Positions 1 through 9,373 of a stretch of DNA of 64,000 bases are shown here, in pieces; the first letter of the stretch is position 1; each line of letters opens with the position of its first letter. Source of the stretch: a cyanobacterium PCC 7702 (GTDB taxonomy: Bacteria; Cyanobacteriota; Cyanobacteriia; Cyanobacteriales; Nostocaceae); assembly GCA_000332255.1 (NCBI GenBank), contig KB235926.1, positions 4,059,018 to 4,123,017 of the forward strand, written 5' to 3'. The position numbers and the translations under genes are program-made. Below the pieces are notes generated by a model. The model had not been told where the DNA came from, searched no databases, and worked only from the letters and a program-made list of their open reading frames with translations.

Positions 1-473
1 CACGTTTGCCAAACAGCTTGTTGGAGATTTTCAAGACTGCTGTGTCTTAACGCTTGCAATTCGGGAGTATGACCGCGTCCTGGTTCCAGACTGTCTGCTA
101 GAAACACGATACAGCACAGTGGACTCATACCTGGTCTGCCTAAAGTGTGATTAGCGATTGCCTGCAATACTTCTTCATCTTCTACACCAAATGTATCCCT
201 GGCAACAATAGCGCTGACTTCTGCATGTAACAGATGGGGACAGGCTAACATAACTTCATCTATTTCCAATCCTTCTGTTTTTGCCATCTCTAAAAGCTTT
301 TGTGGCGGAAAACATTTTGCTAAATCGTGCATCAGTCCAGCTTTGGAAGCTTTTTCCATGTCTTGTTTGTGATGTTGTGCTAAATTCACAGCCATTTGCT
401 CAACTCTGAGAATATGGTCAACTCGCGCGGGAGGGACATTCTCTGCTAACCACGCTAAGACTTTTTGGCGCAT
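1..473 (-). CDS. yqeK: HD-domain hydrolase YqeK-like, 3' end outside the window
   Basis: The minus strand reads open from an ATG at 473 to the window edge (157 codons visible, no stop), so the C-terminus is missing. The product has HD-superfamily metal-binding residues: His20 in DHILRVEQ, then His49-Asp50 in LMHDLAKCF, then further histidines in PHLLHAE and ANHTLGRPG. The spacing and the segment FLADSLEPGR match the YqeK family, which in other bacteria hydrolyses symmetrical diadenosine tetraphosphate to ADP. In cyanobacteria the gene usually sits near a ribosome-silencing-factor gene, which would lie to the left of the window. Family assignment is firm; the substrate is inferred from the family. 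Confidence 0.85.
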   Translation of the reverse strand, partial: MRQKVLAWLAENVPPARVDHILRVEQMAVNLAQHHKQDMEKASKAGLMHDLAKCFPPQKLLEMAKTEGLEIDEVMLACPHLLHAEVSAIVARDTFGVEDEEVLQAIANHTLGRPGMSPLCCIVFLADSLEPGRGHTPELQALRHSSLENLQQAVWQT

Positions 474-581
474 AGCTGAAGGTACAAATCGAAAAAATAG
501 CGAGCAAGCAAAATAATTCTTAATTGAAATTTTTTGCCAGCAATCTTGTACAAATCTTTTCACAGCAACAGACACTCTTAT

Positions 582-636
582 TTTAACTCCTGGGAGGTTT
601 TGGGGCTATAACTCCCACACCACAATCTCTCCCAAC
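582..636. repeat. 55-bp dispersed repeat, copy 1
   Basis: This stretch is closely similar to 8820-8875: both begin TTTAACTC, share GGCTATAA and end with AATCTCTCCCAAC, with a 1-bp length difference in the middle. It lies in the spacer between yqeK and the desaturase/SDR gene. No coding potential is seen. It may be an end fragment of an IS200/IS605-type or non-autonomous element; that origin is a guess. Confidence 0.55.
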
Positions 637-747
637 AAATCTAGAAAGCTTTCACAGAAGGCAAAAGGGAAGGTGAAACAGGAAAATTAAAGACTGCTGT
701 TTTTACTTTCTCATTGCTGCCTTTTGCCTGCGTGTTTGAGGAAAATA

Positions 748-1959
748 CTATGACATCAGCTGAGACTGCTCTTTTTTGGATGTAAACAGGCGGAAATAAA
801 GAGATTGAAAAAATTCCTTAACAGGAAAAGCGATATAAGTAATCGGATTAATGGTGACGATAATATTTCGAAAGTCTCGTTTTGCTAGAGCTACGATCGC
901 TCGAGACACCCATCGAGCGGACATAACACCATAGGGATTGAGTTGACTTTTAAATGGACCCAAAACCAATTTGCGGATAATGCAAGGAGCATCTAGTCGC
1001 CGTAGGGTAATCAAGTCTCCTAAAGTTCTTTTCGATAATTCGTACAGCGGGCTAAATGCTGGATTAACTTCTGCTTCCGAGGTATTTATCCACAGTTCCT
1101 TGAGAGCTCTGTGGGAAGATTTTGTCACTGTTTCAAAAAATAATTCTGCTAGTTTCAATGCTGAAAAAGCGTTCACTTCGTAGGATTTTTGGATCGCAGC
1201 AGCTGAGCGATTGCCGTACACGTTAACCCCATGATTGATAATAAGAATATCCACATTTTTCAAAAAGGGCATCAAGTCTGTTTCCGATCCTATTTTCCAG
1301 TGCAAAACTTCAACTTTCTCGTGAAAGCATGCATCTGCATTGGTCGTTAAGGCAATTACCTTTGCTTTGTGGAGTAACAACTCCTCTATTAATGCTTGTC
1401 CCAAACTACCGGAAGCTCCAGTAATTGCTACCACTTTTCCTTTCAGAGACAAACTTGTTCCCAAGATTTTGTCTACAAGGGTAAAGTAACCACAAAAGTA
1501 GGCGTTACCTTGATCGAAGTGATGTCGCCAGTGGTAAGTACGGTTCACCGTCCACTGGGAGGGAATCTCGACTAATTCTCCAGGTTTATGAGTCAAGTCT
1601 GTTTGCAGGAGAAAACCTTGGGAACGAGCGATGGCGGGAATCAAAAAGAATAGAGAATACAGACAACCAAGCCACATCGCCCAGATATGGGACAATTGGG
1701 CCACTAAAGCTGTTGCGGTTACCATCACCATAGATTCCGGTACGTCATTATACCATTGTGCTTTTTTGTAGACCTCGAGGCTGGTCATGGTTAAATCGGG
1801 ACAATAGGCTTTGTGATGCAGGTTGTGGAATTTCTGTAAGGGTTTCCAGTAGTGTCCCGCCAGGTGATAAATATCCCTTACAAGTTCCGCAAGGATAATG
1901 GAGATTAATCCCAGCAGTGATTGGACGATCGCTTCGCCAAATAGCAGATTGAAGTCCAT
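748..1959 (-). CDS. bifunctional sterol desaturase-like / short-chain dehydrogenase fusion
   Basis: This 403-residue protein joins two domains. The N-terminal half is a membrane fatty-acid-hydroxylase/sterol-desaturase type domain with all three histidine boxes: HLAGH (H32, H36), HNLHH (H45, H48, H49) and HWRHH (H143, H146, H147), interleaved with hydrophobic segments. The C-terminal half is a short-chain dehydrogenase/reductase with the dinucleotide-binding motif TGASGSLGQ near residue 180 and a catalytic YxxxK in PLYELSKR. The ATG start at 1959 gives the whole fusion without frameshift. Such fusions are known in cyanobacteria; their substrate is not established, but a lipid, aldehyde or carotenoid-like hydrophobic substrate would suit a diiron oxygenase coupled to an NAD(P)H reductase. 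Confidence 0.85.
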   Translation of the reverse strand: MDFNLLFGEAIVQSLLGLISIILAELVRDIYHLAGHYWKPLQKFHNLHHKAYCPDLTMTSLEVYKKAQWYNDVPESMVMVTATALVAQLSHIWAMWLGCLYSLFFLIPAIARSQGFLLQTDLTHKPGELVEIPSQWTVNRTYHWRHHFDQGNAYFCGYFTLVDKILGTSLSLKGKVVAITGASGSLGQALIEELLLHKAKVIALTTNADACFHEKVEVLHWKIGSETDLMPFLKNVDILIINHGVNVYGNRSAAAIQKSYEVNAFSALKLAELFFETVTKSSHRALKELWINTSEAEVNPAFSPLYELSKRTLGDLITLRRLDAPCIIRKLVLGPFKSQLNPYGVMSARWVSRAIVALAKRDFRNIIVTINPITYIAFPVKEFFQSLYFRLFTSKKEQSQLMS

Positions 1960-2197
1960 TTAGTTCAATAAAAGTTTTTTAAAATCTCTCGCAAGTATAA
2001 CCTAATGTAGTGCTTTGAAAAAGCCGGCTTTTGAGGAGCAAGGAAATTTTTATGTCATGAAAATAACACTTTATTTCAGTAAAAACATTTATGCAAGTTA
2101 CCTGCTGGTCTCAAACAAATAGAAACCCGATTTTGCAGGCAAATCGGGCTGATAAGCTAAAAATATCCTCTGTGGTAATTTATCTTTTCTGTTTCTT

Positions 2198-2599
2198 TCA
2201 TTTCATGCTCCAAGCAGCAAAAGCTAACGCAACCCAACCAGCTAAAAAAGCTGCTCCTCCTATTGGGGTGATGGCTCCCAAAAACTTAATATCAGTTAAG
2301 CTGAGGGCATACAAACTTCCAGAAAAGATTGCGATCCCGATGATAAACAGCCATCCACTTGCTAATAGAGCTGGCGGAGGAGAATCGCTGCGGCTTAGTA
2401 GCAATGCTACTACCAAAAGTGCTAGAGCATGATACATCTGGTAACGAGCGCCGGTTTCGAAAATTAACAAAGCTCGCTCGCTAATTCTTTCTCGCAAAGC
2501 ATGGGAGCCAAAGGCGCCTGCAACGACAGATAAACAGCCTAAAATTGCTCCTAAGCTCAAAAAAATCTGGCTAATGAAATTAACTGACTTTAATGGCAC
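2198..2599 (-). CDS. DUF423 family small membrane protein
   Basis: The protein has 133 residues and four predicted membrane helices. It shows the family pattern of an N-terminal segment GAFGSHALRERI followed by ARYQMYHALALL, and a C-terminal TPIGGAAFLAGW helix pair. DUF423 (YgdD-like) proteins are widespread inner-membrane proteins without an established biochemical role. It follows the 162-residue membrane protein gene on the same strand with an 11-bp gap, so the two are probably co-transcribed. Confidence 0.85.
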   Translation of the reverse strand: MPLKSVNFISQIFLSLGAILGCLSVVAGAFGSHALRERISERALLIFETGARYQMYHALALLVVALLLSRSDSPPPALLASGWLFIIGIAIFSGSLYALSLTDIKFLGAITPIGGAAFLAGWVALAFAAWSMK

Positions 2600-2610
2600 T
2601 AAATTCCTCT

Positions 2611-3099
2611 TTACACTTCAAAATGGTAAGAAATTCCTCCTTCTTCGCTGATTTGAAAATTAGCGTTGAATAATTTGGCCTGGTCATCTAAATATTGTTT
2701 GGCAACAGATGCTGGTAATTGTGATTGCATTGCAAAGCCTAAAAGAGTTATGCGTCCGTTATTTTCTTGAATCATGCGATAAAAAAGAGACTGCAGGCGT
2801 TCTTTGACTTGTTGATCGAGTGCTTTTTTCTCCTGCTGGCTTTGACGGTATAATCCCAGTGCCAACCATCCACCTAGTATTAAGCTGGGAACGCCGAAAA
2901 TCAGACCTCCTACGGCGGTGTTCTCTATTTTAGAGATTTCGTCTGTAGAGAGATTGGGGATAGATTCCACTTCTCCTTGGATCCAAATATTTGTTTTTTG
3001 AATAGAAATTTTTTGCAATATTGCTGATGCAGATAGGCTCAAAAATATGAATCCGAGTGTCAGCAGCCAACCCGCAGCTAATTTCTCACCAGTCTTCAT
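2611..3099 (-). CDS. conserved hypothetical protein with two membrane helices
   Basis: I do not recognise a named family. The 162-residue product has a first helix at about residues 9-28, a short extracytoplasmic or lumenal segment, a second helix at about 64-83, then a charged cytoplasmic stretch (QSQQEKKALDQQVKERLQ) and a compact C-terminal region. The C-terminal region looks like a small alpha/beta or winged fold (GRITLLGFAMQSQLPASVAK) that may act as a regulatory or binding domain. The gene lies directly upstream of the DUF423 gene in the same direction. Function unknown. Confidence 0.7.
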   Translation of the reverse strand: MKTGEKLAAGWLLTLGFIFLSLSASAILQKISIQKTNIWIQGEVESIPNLSTDEISKIENTAVGGLIFGVPSLILGGWLALGLYRQSQQEKKALDQQVKERLQSLFYRMIQENNGRITLLGFAMQSQLPASVAKQYLDDQAKLFNANFQISEEGGISYHFEV

Positions 3100-3699
3100 A
3101 ATTCCTCTTCAGATAGATTATTGCTTTGCTAGCGATTTTAACTTTACTTGCATAAAGCTTCCAGTAATCAGAAAGATACCGTAACTTATCACTGATTTCT
3201 AGCTTATTCGAGGTTTTTGCTACTAGCAGCCATACACCTTTACAAACAATGACGATTTGCCATTGAATGTTTCTAGACAAAAATAAAATGCATTTTAGTA
3301 AACATGATAGTGGCAATCAATACCTTTGAGCTTAGGTTGTACAACATGTAAGCTGTTGTTGGTAGTTAAATACCGATTTGCTTTTAAAGCAAAAGGCAAT
3401 AACAGAATTCTATCCTTATTTTTTCTTTGGGAGCGTGTAAATAAGATTAATTAAACTGTTACAAAAAGTATAACTATTGATGCAGACAAACAGGGAAAAT
3501 GCAGCTAAGAAAAAATATTACTGCCTTGACACAAGAGGCGATCGCGAAAAATTTCTTGATTGTTTGACGCTTTCTAATTATAAATAATGCTCTTTGACCG
3601 CTAATACAATTTTGTTTGTGTTTTTCTGCAACCGCATCTGTACTGAGATAATTTTGGAGTTGGACGACAAGATTTAACATCTTGCCGCAATTTTTATAG
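3100..3699. other. 600-bp intergenic region, no gene supported
   Basis: The stretch is AT-rich. Small open frames on the minus strand (76 and 68 codons) have no ribosome binding site or recognisable protein pattern. It presumably holds the promoter for the two membrane-protein genes at 2198-3099 and the chlM terminator, but I see no clear hairpin with a T-run. Confidence 0.5.
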
Positions 3700-4386
3700 T
3701 TATTCGCGAGTAGCTTCTAGTAAGCGGGAAAAGTAAAAACGAGTACGAATCATTTTTTGTCTTTGCACTAAAAAACCGTTCTTTTCCAGGATTTTCACTA
3801 CATCGGTCTCGCGGTGTAAATAAGCACGAGTTGCTTTGCTTGCTCCGGGAAAAAAGCTACCAATTTTCTTCAAAATGCTCAAACCAAAAGTTTTGGGGGC
3901 GAAGCTGAGAATTATTCGTGATTGCGCTAAAGAACAAAGGTGAGAAATCATCTCATCAGCTTTATCCTGGGGATAGTGGATGAGAACATCCAAACAAATG
4001 ACGGTATGGTAGCTACCACCGAGCTGTTCTAAATCTTGCACGTTAAATACAAGATAGTCCGGATGCTGCAAAATTTGGCTAGCTCTTTGCTTTGCTTCCT
4101 CTACCATTTTTTCAGAAATATCGCTGGCATAAACCTTTGCTCCTGCTGCAGCTAGAGGAATGCTAAGACTACCTACACCGCATCCAGCATCGCAAATAGA
4201 TAGTTCAGTTAAATTACCGTCTGCTTTTAGCCAGTTTAGTACTGCGTCTACGGTTTGTTGGTGTCCGTTGCGGATATCTAACTGCACTTTGTTAACTTCA
4301 CCATCACCGTATATACGTCTCCAGCGATCAAACCCTGTGGAATTGAAATATTCTTTAACAATGGTTTTATCGTCAGCTGCGTTCAT
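3700..4386 (-). CDS. chlM: magnesium protoporphyrin IX methyltransferase
   Basis: ChlM transfers a methyl group from S-adenosylmethionine to the C13 propionate of Mg-protoporphyrin IX in chlorophyll synthesis. The product is a class I methyltransferase with the SAM motif CDAGCGVGSLSIPLA, the acidic loop VYASDIS, and the typical ChlM N-terminus (MNAADDKTIVKEYFNSTG...FDRWRRIYGDG). I chose the internal ATG at 4386 over the upstream TTG at 4413 because family members begin at that point. That gives 228 residues, the usual family length. It stands alone on the minus strand, with nagA upstream in the same direction after a 220-bp gap. Confidence 0.95.
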   Translation of the reverse strand: MNAADDKTIVKEYFNSTGFDRWRRIYGDGEVNKVQLDIRNGHQQTVDAVLNWLKADGNLTELSICDAGCGVGSLSIPLAAAGAKVYASDISEKMVEEAKQRASQILQHPDYLVFNVQDLEQLGGSYHTVICLDVLIHYPQDKADEMISHLCSLAQSRIILSFAPKTFGLSILKKIGSFFPGASKATRAYLHRETDVVKILEKNGFLVQRQKMIRTRFYFSRLLEATRE

Positions 4387-4610
4387 GAAATTGAAATATT
4401 TAATAGTTTCCAAAGCTTTAAAGTATCATGTCTGTTTGGCAACAGGGAGTGGTTCAATTTCTTTTTGTCTTAGAAGCTGTGTTGAAAACTCTTGGCTTCT
4501 AGCCAACAGATGAAAACTACGACGGAGGCTAAAGCTTATCTGTGGTAAAAATAAGAGCTATATAGGACTTTACAAAAGTTAGAATCATCGGAATTTTAAT
4601 TCGGTATAAG

Positions 4611-5870
4611 TCAAACCAATCTTTGCCAAGTAAGTTCTTGGGTGGGTTCGTGAAAGTACCAGCGCAATAATTGGTCTGCTCGAGCACCTGTTATATTTGT
4701 GGGCAGACCGATCGCCTTTCTGGGTGCATCTGTGGCCAGAGCGATCGCTTCTTGCACGCCGCAAATTCCCCACTTGACTAAATTTTGTACTCCTACTAAC
4801 AAAGGTAAGGTGGTTCCCGACAAGGTACCATCTGGCAATCGTGCAGTACCGTTTTTAACTTCTATGTAGCGACTGTCCCAAGGATAAATACCATCGGGTA
4901 GTCCTAAAGGTGCCAAAGCATCACTGACTAGAAACAGTTTTTTGTCATCTACGCTAGTCCGCAGCAATATATCTAACATGGTTGGAGAAACATGCTCTCC
5001 ATCAGCAATAAAACCACACATCACTTGCGGATGGGTTATTGCTGCTCCTAAAAGTCCTGGTTCGCGGTGATGTAAGGGTGGCATGGCATTAAAAGCATGA
5101 GTTACCATTGTTGCACCCTGTTGGAAAGCGCGTTGTGCTTCGGCTGCTGTTGCTTGGGAGTGGCCTAAACTTACGGTTACGCCAAGGGAGCGTAAATAAG
5201 GTATTACCTCTCCAGTTGTATCTAATTCTGGTGCCAGGGTTATAACTTTAACAATAGAAGCGTAATTTCCTAAAACCCGCTGCAGCTGGACAATTGTTAA
5301 GGGTAGCAGATACTCTACTGGATGGGCACCGCGTTTTTGAATATTTAAAAATGGTCCTTCCAAGTGAACTCCCAGTATTTTGGCTTGTTTGGGCAATAAG
5401 GTTAAACAAAAAGAGAATGGGGAGGTATTTTCTGTGTGGGTGGAAGTCAACTTTTTTTCCTCCTCGTCTGCTGCCATGATGAACTTAGCGATCGCAGTAA
5501 GCGAGCGCTGAATTTTTTCTACGGAGGTGGTGACTAAGGTGGGTAAAAAAGCATCTACACCTTCATGCCAGAGAAATTTGCAGATTTTCGGCAATAGGTA
5601 GGAATTTTCTGCTTCTAAGTTAGAAAATGCCAATCCCAAAGCACCGTTAATTTGTAAATCAATACCGCCCAAGGAAATCCAATCCCCTGTAACGTCTAAA
5701 ATTTGCAACTGCGATGGTAATGTTGTTTGGCAAACTGCACTCATAGGCAGAATTTGCTCTACAATACCCTGACGGTTAATAGAGAGCATCTGCAAATCTT
5801 GATAACCTGGCACTCGGGCATTGATAATTTCTACGGGGGTAGAGATGATGCTTGGTGTTGCTTTGGTCAT
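4611..5870 (-). CDS. nagA: N-acetylglucosamine-6-phosphate deacetylase
   Basis: NagA removes the acetyl group from GlcNAc-6-phosphate in amino-sugar recycling. The 419-residue protein is an amidohydrolase barrel with metal and active-site motifs GVHLEGPF (Glu ligand), SLGHSQAT and THAFNAMPPLHHREPG (His ligands), CGFIADGEHVSP, and the catalytic Asp in LVSDALAPLGLPDG. The first metal motif is divergent, reading GGIDLQINGALG where many NagA enzymes have a histidine in DIHING; this is common when a single metal site is used. It is divergent from purE, with a 125-bp shared spacer. Contains HIP1 octamers typical of native genes. Confidence 0.92.
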   Translation of the reverse strand: MTKATPSIISTPVEIINARVPGYQDLQMLSINRQGIVEQILPMSAVCQTTLPSQLQILDVTGDWISLGGIDLQINGALGLAFSNLEAENSYLLPKICKFLWHEGVDAFLPTLVTTSVEKIQRSLTAIAKFIMAADEEEKKLTSTHTENTSPFSFCLTLLPKQAKILGVHLEGPFLNIQKRGAHPVEYLLPLTIVQLQRVLGNYASIVKVITLAPELDTTGEVIPYLRSLGVTVSLGHSQATAAEAQRAFQQGATMVTHAFNAMPPLHHREPGLLGAAITHPQVMCGFIADGEHVSPTMLDILLRTSVDDKKLFLVSDALAPLGLPDGIYPWDSRYIEVKNGTARLPDGTLSGTTLPLLVGVQNLVKWGICGVQEAIALATDAPRKAIGLPTNITGARADQLLRWYFHEPTQELTWQRLV

Positions 5871-5995
5871 TGTGCTGGCAAGAAAGATGTTATCTGGCGA
5901 TAATCAACCGAGAATATCCACAAGATAAATGAGATGATTATCTTTTAGCAAGGCACTGTTGTGCTTTGATTGCAAGAAAAAGTTTCGTTCGTTGT

Positions 5996-6514
5996 ATGGT
6001 TCAACCTCTTATCGGCATTATTATGGGTAGCGATTCCGACCTACCTGTTATGCAAGCAGCGATCGCTATTTGTAAAGATTTCGATATTGCCACGGAAGTA
6101 GCGATCGTCAGCGCTCATCGTACCCCGGAACGCATGGTAGAGTACGCTCGCTGTGCTCACCAAAGGGGTCTTAAGGTTATTATTGCTGGTGCGGGAGGCG
6201 CCGCCCACCTTCCGGGTATGGTTGCATCTTTTACTCCACTTCCTGTTATTGGCGTTCCTGTACCCAGCCGTTACCTGCAAGGAGTTGATTCTTTGTATTC
6301 TATTGTACAAATGCCTCCAGGTATTCCAGTAGCAACGGTGGCAATTGGCAATGCAACTAATGCTGGACTTTTGGCAGTGCAGATTCTTGCTGTCCAACAA
6401 CCCGAGTTATTAGAAAAAGTACAACAGTATCGCCAAAATCTGCAAAAGTCGGTAATGACAAAGCAAGAAAAACTTGAACAACTTGGTTACGAGCAGTACT
6501 TAAAGCAGATGTAG
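5996..6514 (+). CDS. purE: N5-carboxyaminoimidazole ribonucleotide mutase
   Basis: Class I PurE converts N5-CAIR to CAIR in purine synthesis. Signature segments are [35 protein letters not shown] and [15 protein letters not shown], with [16 protein letters not shown] completing the active site. An upstream in-frame TTG at 5966 would add ten residues, but the ATG at 5996 gives the usual family start just before the first beta strand. The gene is 172 codons long, normal for the family, and is divergent from nagA. Confidence 0.95.
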   Translation: MVQPLIGIIMGSDSDLPVMQAAIAICKDFDIATEVAIVSAHRTPERMVEYARCAHQRGLKVIIAGAGGAAHLPGMVASFTPLPVIGVPVPSRYLQGVDSLYSIVQMPPGIPVATVAIGNATNAGLLAVQILAVQQPELLEKVQQYRQNLQKSVMTKQEKLEQLGYEQYLKQM

Positions 6515-7204
6515 CACACAAATTTTCCCAAAACTGTCACCTCAATTTTGGTATGTTTACCAAATATTGTTTAAGTTGACGACTTTACTTTGTCAAAAGT
6601 TTAATATAAAATTTTTTTAAATTTTCTCGCCGCCAATCTCTAATCACAATCCTTGCACCTTGATGCGCTAACAATGCTTGGTTGTTGGCAAATGAATAGC
6701 GCTATTGAGTTTGTTGATCTTTTTGATGCAAATATTTGATTGATGCAAATTTGCACCCAGAAAACCTTCTGTTCTCGAGTTCAAATAGATATTTTCCTTC
6801 CCAAAATTTCTGTATCTTCAAATACAGATTTTTTTCTAACTTATTATCACAAACTTTTTCTAGCAATGATTTATAAATTACTAAGCTGTTTTGTGATTCA
6901 TGCTTGACAAGGAAAATCACAAAAGTAGATCAAAGCAGATTGAAAAGTCCATGAAGAATACTTGACTGTGCGAGCAACTACATAATAAAAGATAATAATA
7001 ATTTCTTAAGAATACCTGTAGTCTGAGAAAAGGTAACACTAGAATCTAGACTGCAAAATATTTCGAAACATGGCTGGGTGAAAGTAAGAATCGGCGAATT
7101 GGAATCAAAGGCTAGCCTAGATAACCCGTATCAAAATCACTGGTATAGCTTCTGGGAGCTTCTTTAGTTCACGCACTTTTGTTCAGTTAAGAACGGTTAA
7201 GAGC
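6515..7204 (+). other. 690-bp upstream region of the first amt gene
   Basis: No gene is supported here. A 72-codon minus-strand frame at 6702-6920 lacks a ribosome binding site and looks random. The right half is the leader of the ammonium transporter gene and contains the weak NtcA-like site listed separately. No riboswitch that I can recognise is present. Confidence 0.5.
6967..6982 (+). promoter_or_regulatory. possible NtcA-type site upstream of amt
   Basis: The sequence reads TGTG-N8-TACA, one mismatch from the NtcA consensus TGTA-N8-TACA. It is about 220 bp upstream of the amt start. The fit of a -10 element at the spacing expected for class II NtcA promoters (about 22 bp downstream) is poor, so this is only a candidate. 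NtcA control of amt genes is well known in cyanobacteria. Confidence 0.3.
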
Positions 7205-8803
7205 ATGATGTTAAAGCACAAAAAAAGGAAAGCAAAAAAAAAGCAACGCAAGGCTTGCTGGAATGCTTATTTTCAAGACGTAAATTCAACTGTCAATCAA
7301 ATATTGAGGTTTATTAAGCTGCTATCTCCCAGCTGGCAAGCTTGCATTCCTCTGGCTTGTTTAATAGTTTTGGGTTGGGGCTATGCAGCAGTAGCCCAAG
7401 CACCTGCTTCTGCTGGCCCTACGACGGCAGAATTAAAGGTTGCCCTTGACACCTTGTGGGTAGCGATCGCTGCTTTTTTGGTGTTCTTTATGAATGCAGG
7501 TTTTTGCATGTTAGAAACCGGCTTGTGCCGTCAAAAGAACGCCGTGAACGTCCTAGCCAAGAACTTGATTGTATTTGCCCTTGCCACCGTTGCCTTTTGG
7601 GCCATCGGTTTTGGCTTGATGTTTGGCGATGGCAATGACTTTATTGGATTAAATGGATTTTTCTTGCAAGGAGCCGATAACAGTCCTGCAACAAAAGAAG
7701 CTTACAAAGGTGTTTTCAGCGCCCTCAGCTGGGCGGGAGTACCTTTAGCAGCAAAGTTTTTGTTCCAGTTAGTATTTGCGGGAACCGCTGCAACAATTGT
7801 GTCCGGTGCTGTTGCCGAACGTATTAAGTTTGTTGACTTCTTAATTTTTAGTCTTTTACTAGTCGGCATCTCCTACGCCATCACCGGACACTGGATTTGG
7901 GGTGGTGGCTGGTTAGCAGACATGGGTTTCTGGGATTTTGCCGGTTCTACAGTGGTTCACTCAGTTGGTGGTTGGGCAGCTTTGATGGGAGCAGCATTGC
8001 TTGGACCTCGTCTGGGTAAATACCAAGATGGGCAAATCGTTGCTATTCCCGGACACAACATGAGCATTGCCACTCTTGGCTGTTTGATTTTGTGGTTGGG
8101 TTGGTTTGGTTTCAACCCCGGTTCTGTCATGGCCGCCGATGCCAATGCCATTACTCACATTGCTTTGACTACTAACATGGCAGGTGCTGTTGGTGGTATT
8201 GCTGCCACTGTTACAGCTTGGTTGTACTTGGGTAAGCCAGACCTGTCAATGATTATCAATGGCATTTTAGCTGGTTTAGTTGCCGTGACAGCACCTTGTG
8301 CCTTTATCAACATCGGCAGTGCCTTCGTTATTGGCTTAATTGCTGGTGTTTTAGTAGTTTTCTCTGTTACTTTCTTTGACAGAATTAAAATTGATGACCC
8401 AGTAGGAGCTATCTCCGTACACCTGGTTTGCGGTGTTTGGGGAACTTTAGCAGTCGGTTTGTTTGCAGTCGGACCTGGAGTGTATTCCTGGTACGGTGAT
8501 GGACAAGGTCCTGCTAAAGGTTTGTTTACAGGCGGTGGCTTGGGACAACTCTTTACGCAATTTATTGGTGTTATCAGTGTAGGCGGTATGACCGTTCTCC
8601 TGACTACAGCTTTCTGGCTAGCACTGAAGGCAACCCTAGGAATCAGAGTCTCCAGAGAAGAAGAAATTGAAGGCTTGGATGTTGGCGAACACGGTATGGA
8701 GGCTTACAGCGGTTTTCTCAAAGAAGCTAGTGCCAGCGGATTTACCGAACCAGGCAGCCCTAAAGGAATATCTCCATCAGGAGATTTACCTAGTAGCTTG
8801 TAA
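7205..8803 (+). CDS. amt: ammonium transporter, long N-terminal extension
   Basis: An 11-helix Amt/MEP/Rh channel of 532 residues that conducts ammonium across the cytoplasmic membrane. The twin-histidine pore is present: His in [11 protein letters not shown] and His in [11 protein letters not shown]. Other family segments are [20 protein letters not shown] and [10 protein letters not shown]. Before the core there is an unusually basic N-terminus ([16 protein letters not shown]) followed by about 35 residues and a signal-like hydrophobic segment ending AAVAQAPAS, so the mature protein probably starts near residue 65-70. The cytoplasmic tail ([15 protein letters not shown], then a Gly/Ser/Pro-rich end) fits GlnK/PII-regulated Amt proteins. 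A shorter start further downstream cannot be excluded. Confidence 0.93.
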   Translation: MMLKHKKRKAKKKQRKACWNAYFQDVNSTVNQILRFIKLLSPSWQACIPLACLIVLGWGYAAVAQAPASAGPTTAELKVALDTLWVAIAAFLVFFMNAGFCMLETGLCRQKNAVNVLAKNLIVFALATVAFWAIGFGLMFGDGNDFIGLNGFFLQGADNSPATKEAYKGVFSALSWAGVPLAAKFLFQLVFAGTAATIVSGAVAERIKFVDFLIFSLLLVGISYAITGHWIWGGGWLADMGFWDFAGSTVVHSVGGWAALMGAALLGPRLGKYQDGQIVAIPGHNMSIATLGCLILWLGWFGFNPGSVMAADANAITHIALTTNMAGAVGGIAATVTAWLYLGKPDLSMIINGILAGLVAVTAPCAFINIGSAFVIGLIAGVLVVFSVTFFDRIKIDDPVGAISVHLVCGVWGTLAVGLFAVGPGVYSWYGDGQGPAKGLFTGGGLGQLFTQFIGVISVGGMTVLLTTAFWLALKATLGIRVSREEEIEGLDVGEHGMEAYSGFLKEASASGFTEPGSPKGISPSGDLPSSL

Positions 8804-8819
8804 TTTTTGACTTGTTGAG

Positions 8820-8875
8820 TTTAACTCTTGGGGGGTTCGGGTGGCTATAAGTCCCACGCTAGAATCTCTCCCAAC
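8820..8875. repeat. 56-bp dispersed repeat, copy 2
   Basis: Second copy of the sequence at 582-636, in the same orientation, beginning 17 bp after the amt stop codon. It directly abuts the relic at 8876-9155, so it could be one boundary of that relic. Confidence 0.55.
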
Positions 8876-9155
8876 AGTGTGGGTGGGATACATGGACATC
8901 CCAAGACTATTGGGTGTAGCTCAATGCCACCGAAACTTCCCCTACCTACTGGTAATACTCATTGATAGAATGACCGTTAGTAGCCAGGGACTCTGGCGAA
9001 CGCAAACCTCCTGCTGTCAAGTCATTCTTTTGGGGATCTGTGACCAAAGTTAAGTCTACAGCCCACATAAGTGGCCTAGGGCAGGAATTTCCAACTTTCA
9101 AGTTAGAAGCCCACACTATCATCTTTGATTTGCTGCGGGAAGATGTCACTAGCTG
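8876..9155 (+). mobile_element. probable decayed right end of a second IS200/IS605-type element
   Basis: No intact gene is present. From memory, segments such as GACCGTTAGTAGCCAGGGAC, GCAGGAATTTCCAACTTTCA and TTAGAAGCCCACACTAT resemble the end-of-tnpB and right-end (guide-RNA scaffold) sequence of IS1341-like elements in Nostoc relatives. The rest of such a gene is missing. The stretch ends near GAAGATGTCAC. I could not run a search, so this is a recognition call with moderate support. Confidence 0.4.
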
Positions 9156-9215
9156 AGAAATCCTATCCCCCGGAACCTTACTGTTGATAAGGGGTTTTTT
9201 TACAAGAGCAACTAG

Positions 9216-9285
9216 GTTAGTAGTTGGGGCTTTAGCCCTGCCTAGAAGTTATTATCTTAAAAGTTAGTAGTTAGTGCTTTAGCCC
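9216..9285. repeat. two direct copies of a 23-bp repeat
   Basis: GTTAGTAGTT followed by GGGGCTTTAGCCC occurs at 9216-9238, and GTTAGTAGTT followed by AGTGCTTTAGCCC at 9263-9285. The GGGGCTTTAGCCC core is itself a near-palindrome. Similar short repeats are scattered in Nostoc-type genomes. No coding potential. Confidence 0.6.
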
Positions 9286-9373
9286 CAACAGAAGCATGCT
9301 TACTCGTTACTAAAAAGATTCCTGTGTAAGACCAGCAGCTCATTACATTAATTTATCAAATTTGCCAGGAAGA

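Noticed and set aside
3086-3680. Two minus-strand frames of 76 and 68 codons between the membrane protein and chlM
   Set aside because: No ribosome binding site, random-looking composition, no family pattern.
6702-6920. 72-codon minus-strand frame in the amt leader
   Set aside because: AT-rich, no ribosome binding site, no recognisable motif.
7021-7204. Possible glutamine (glnA-type) riboswitch before amt
   Set aside because: The conserved core of that RNA is not present, only general G-rich segments.
8841-9149. Open frames of about 70 codons on both strands after the first amt
   Set aside because: They run through a probable IS right-end relic and do not encode a full protein; treated as mobile debris.
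9216-9285. Possible CRISPR array from the repeated GTTAGTAGTT units
   Set aside because: Only two copies with a 24-bp gap and no cas genes; consistent with common short Nostoc-type repeats.
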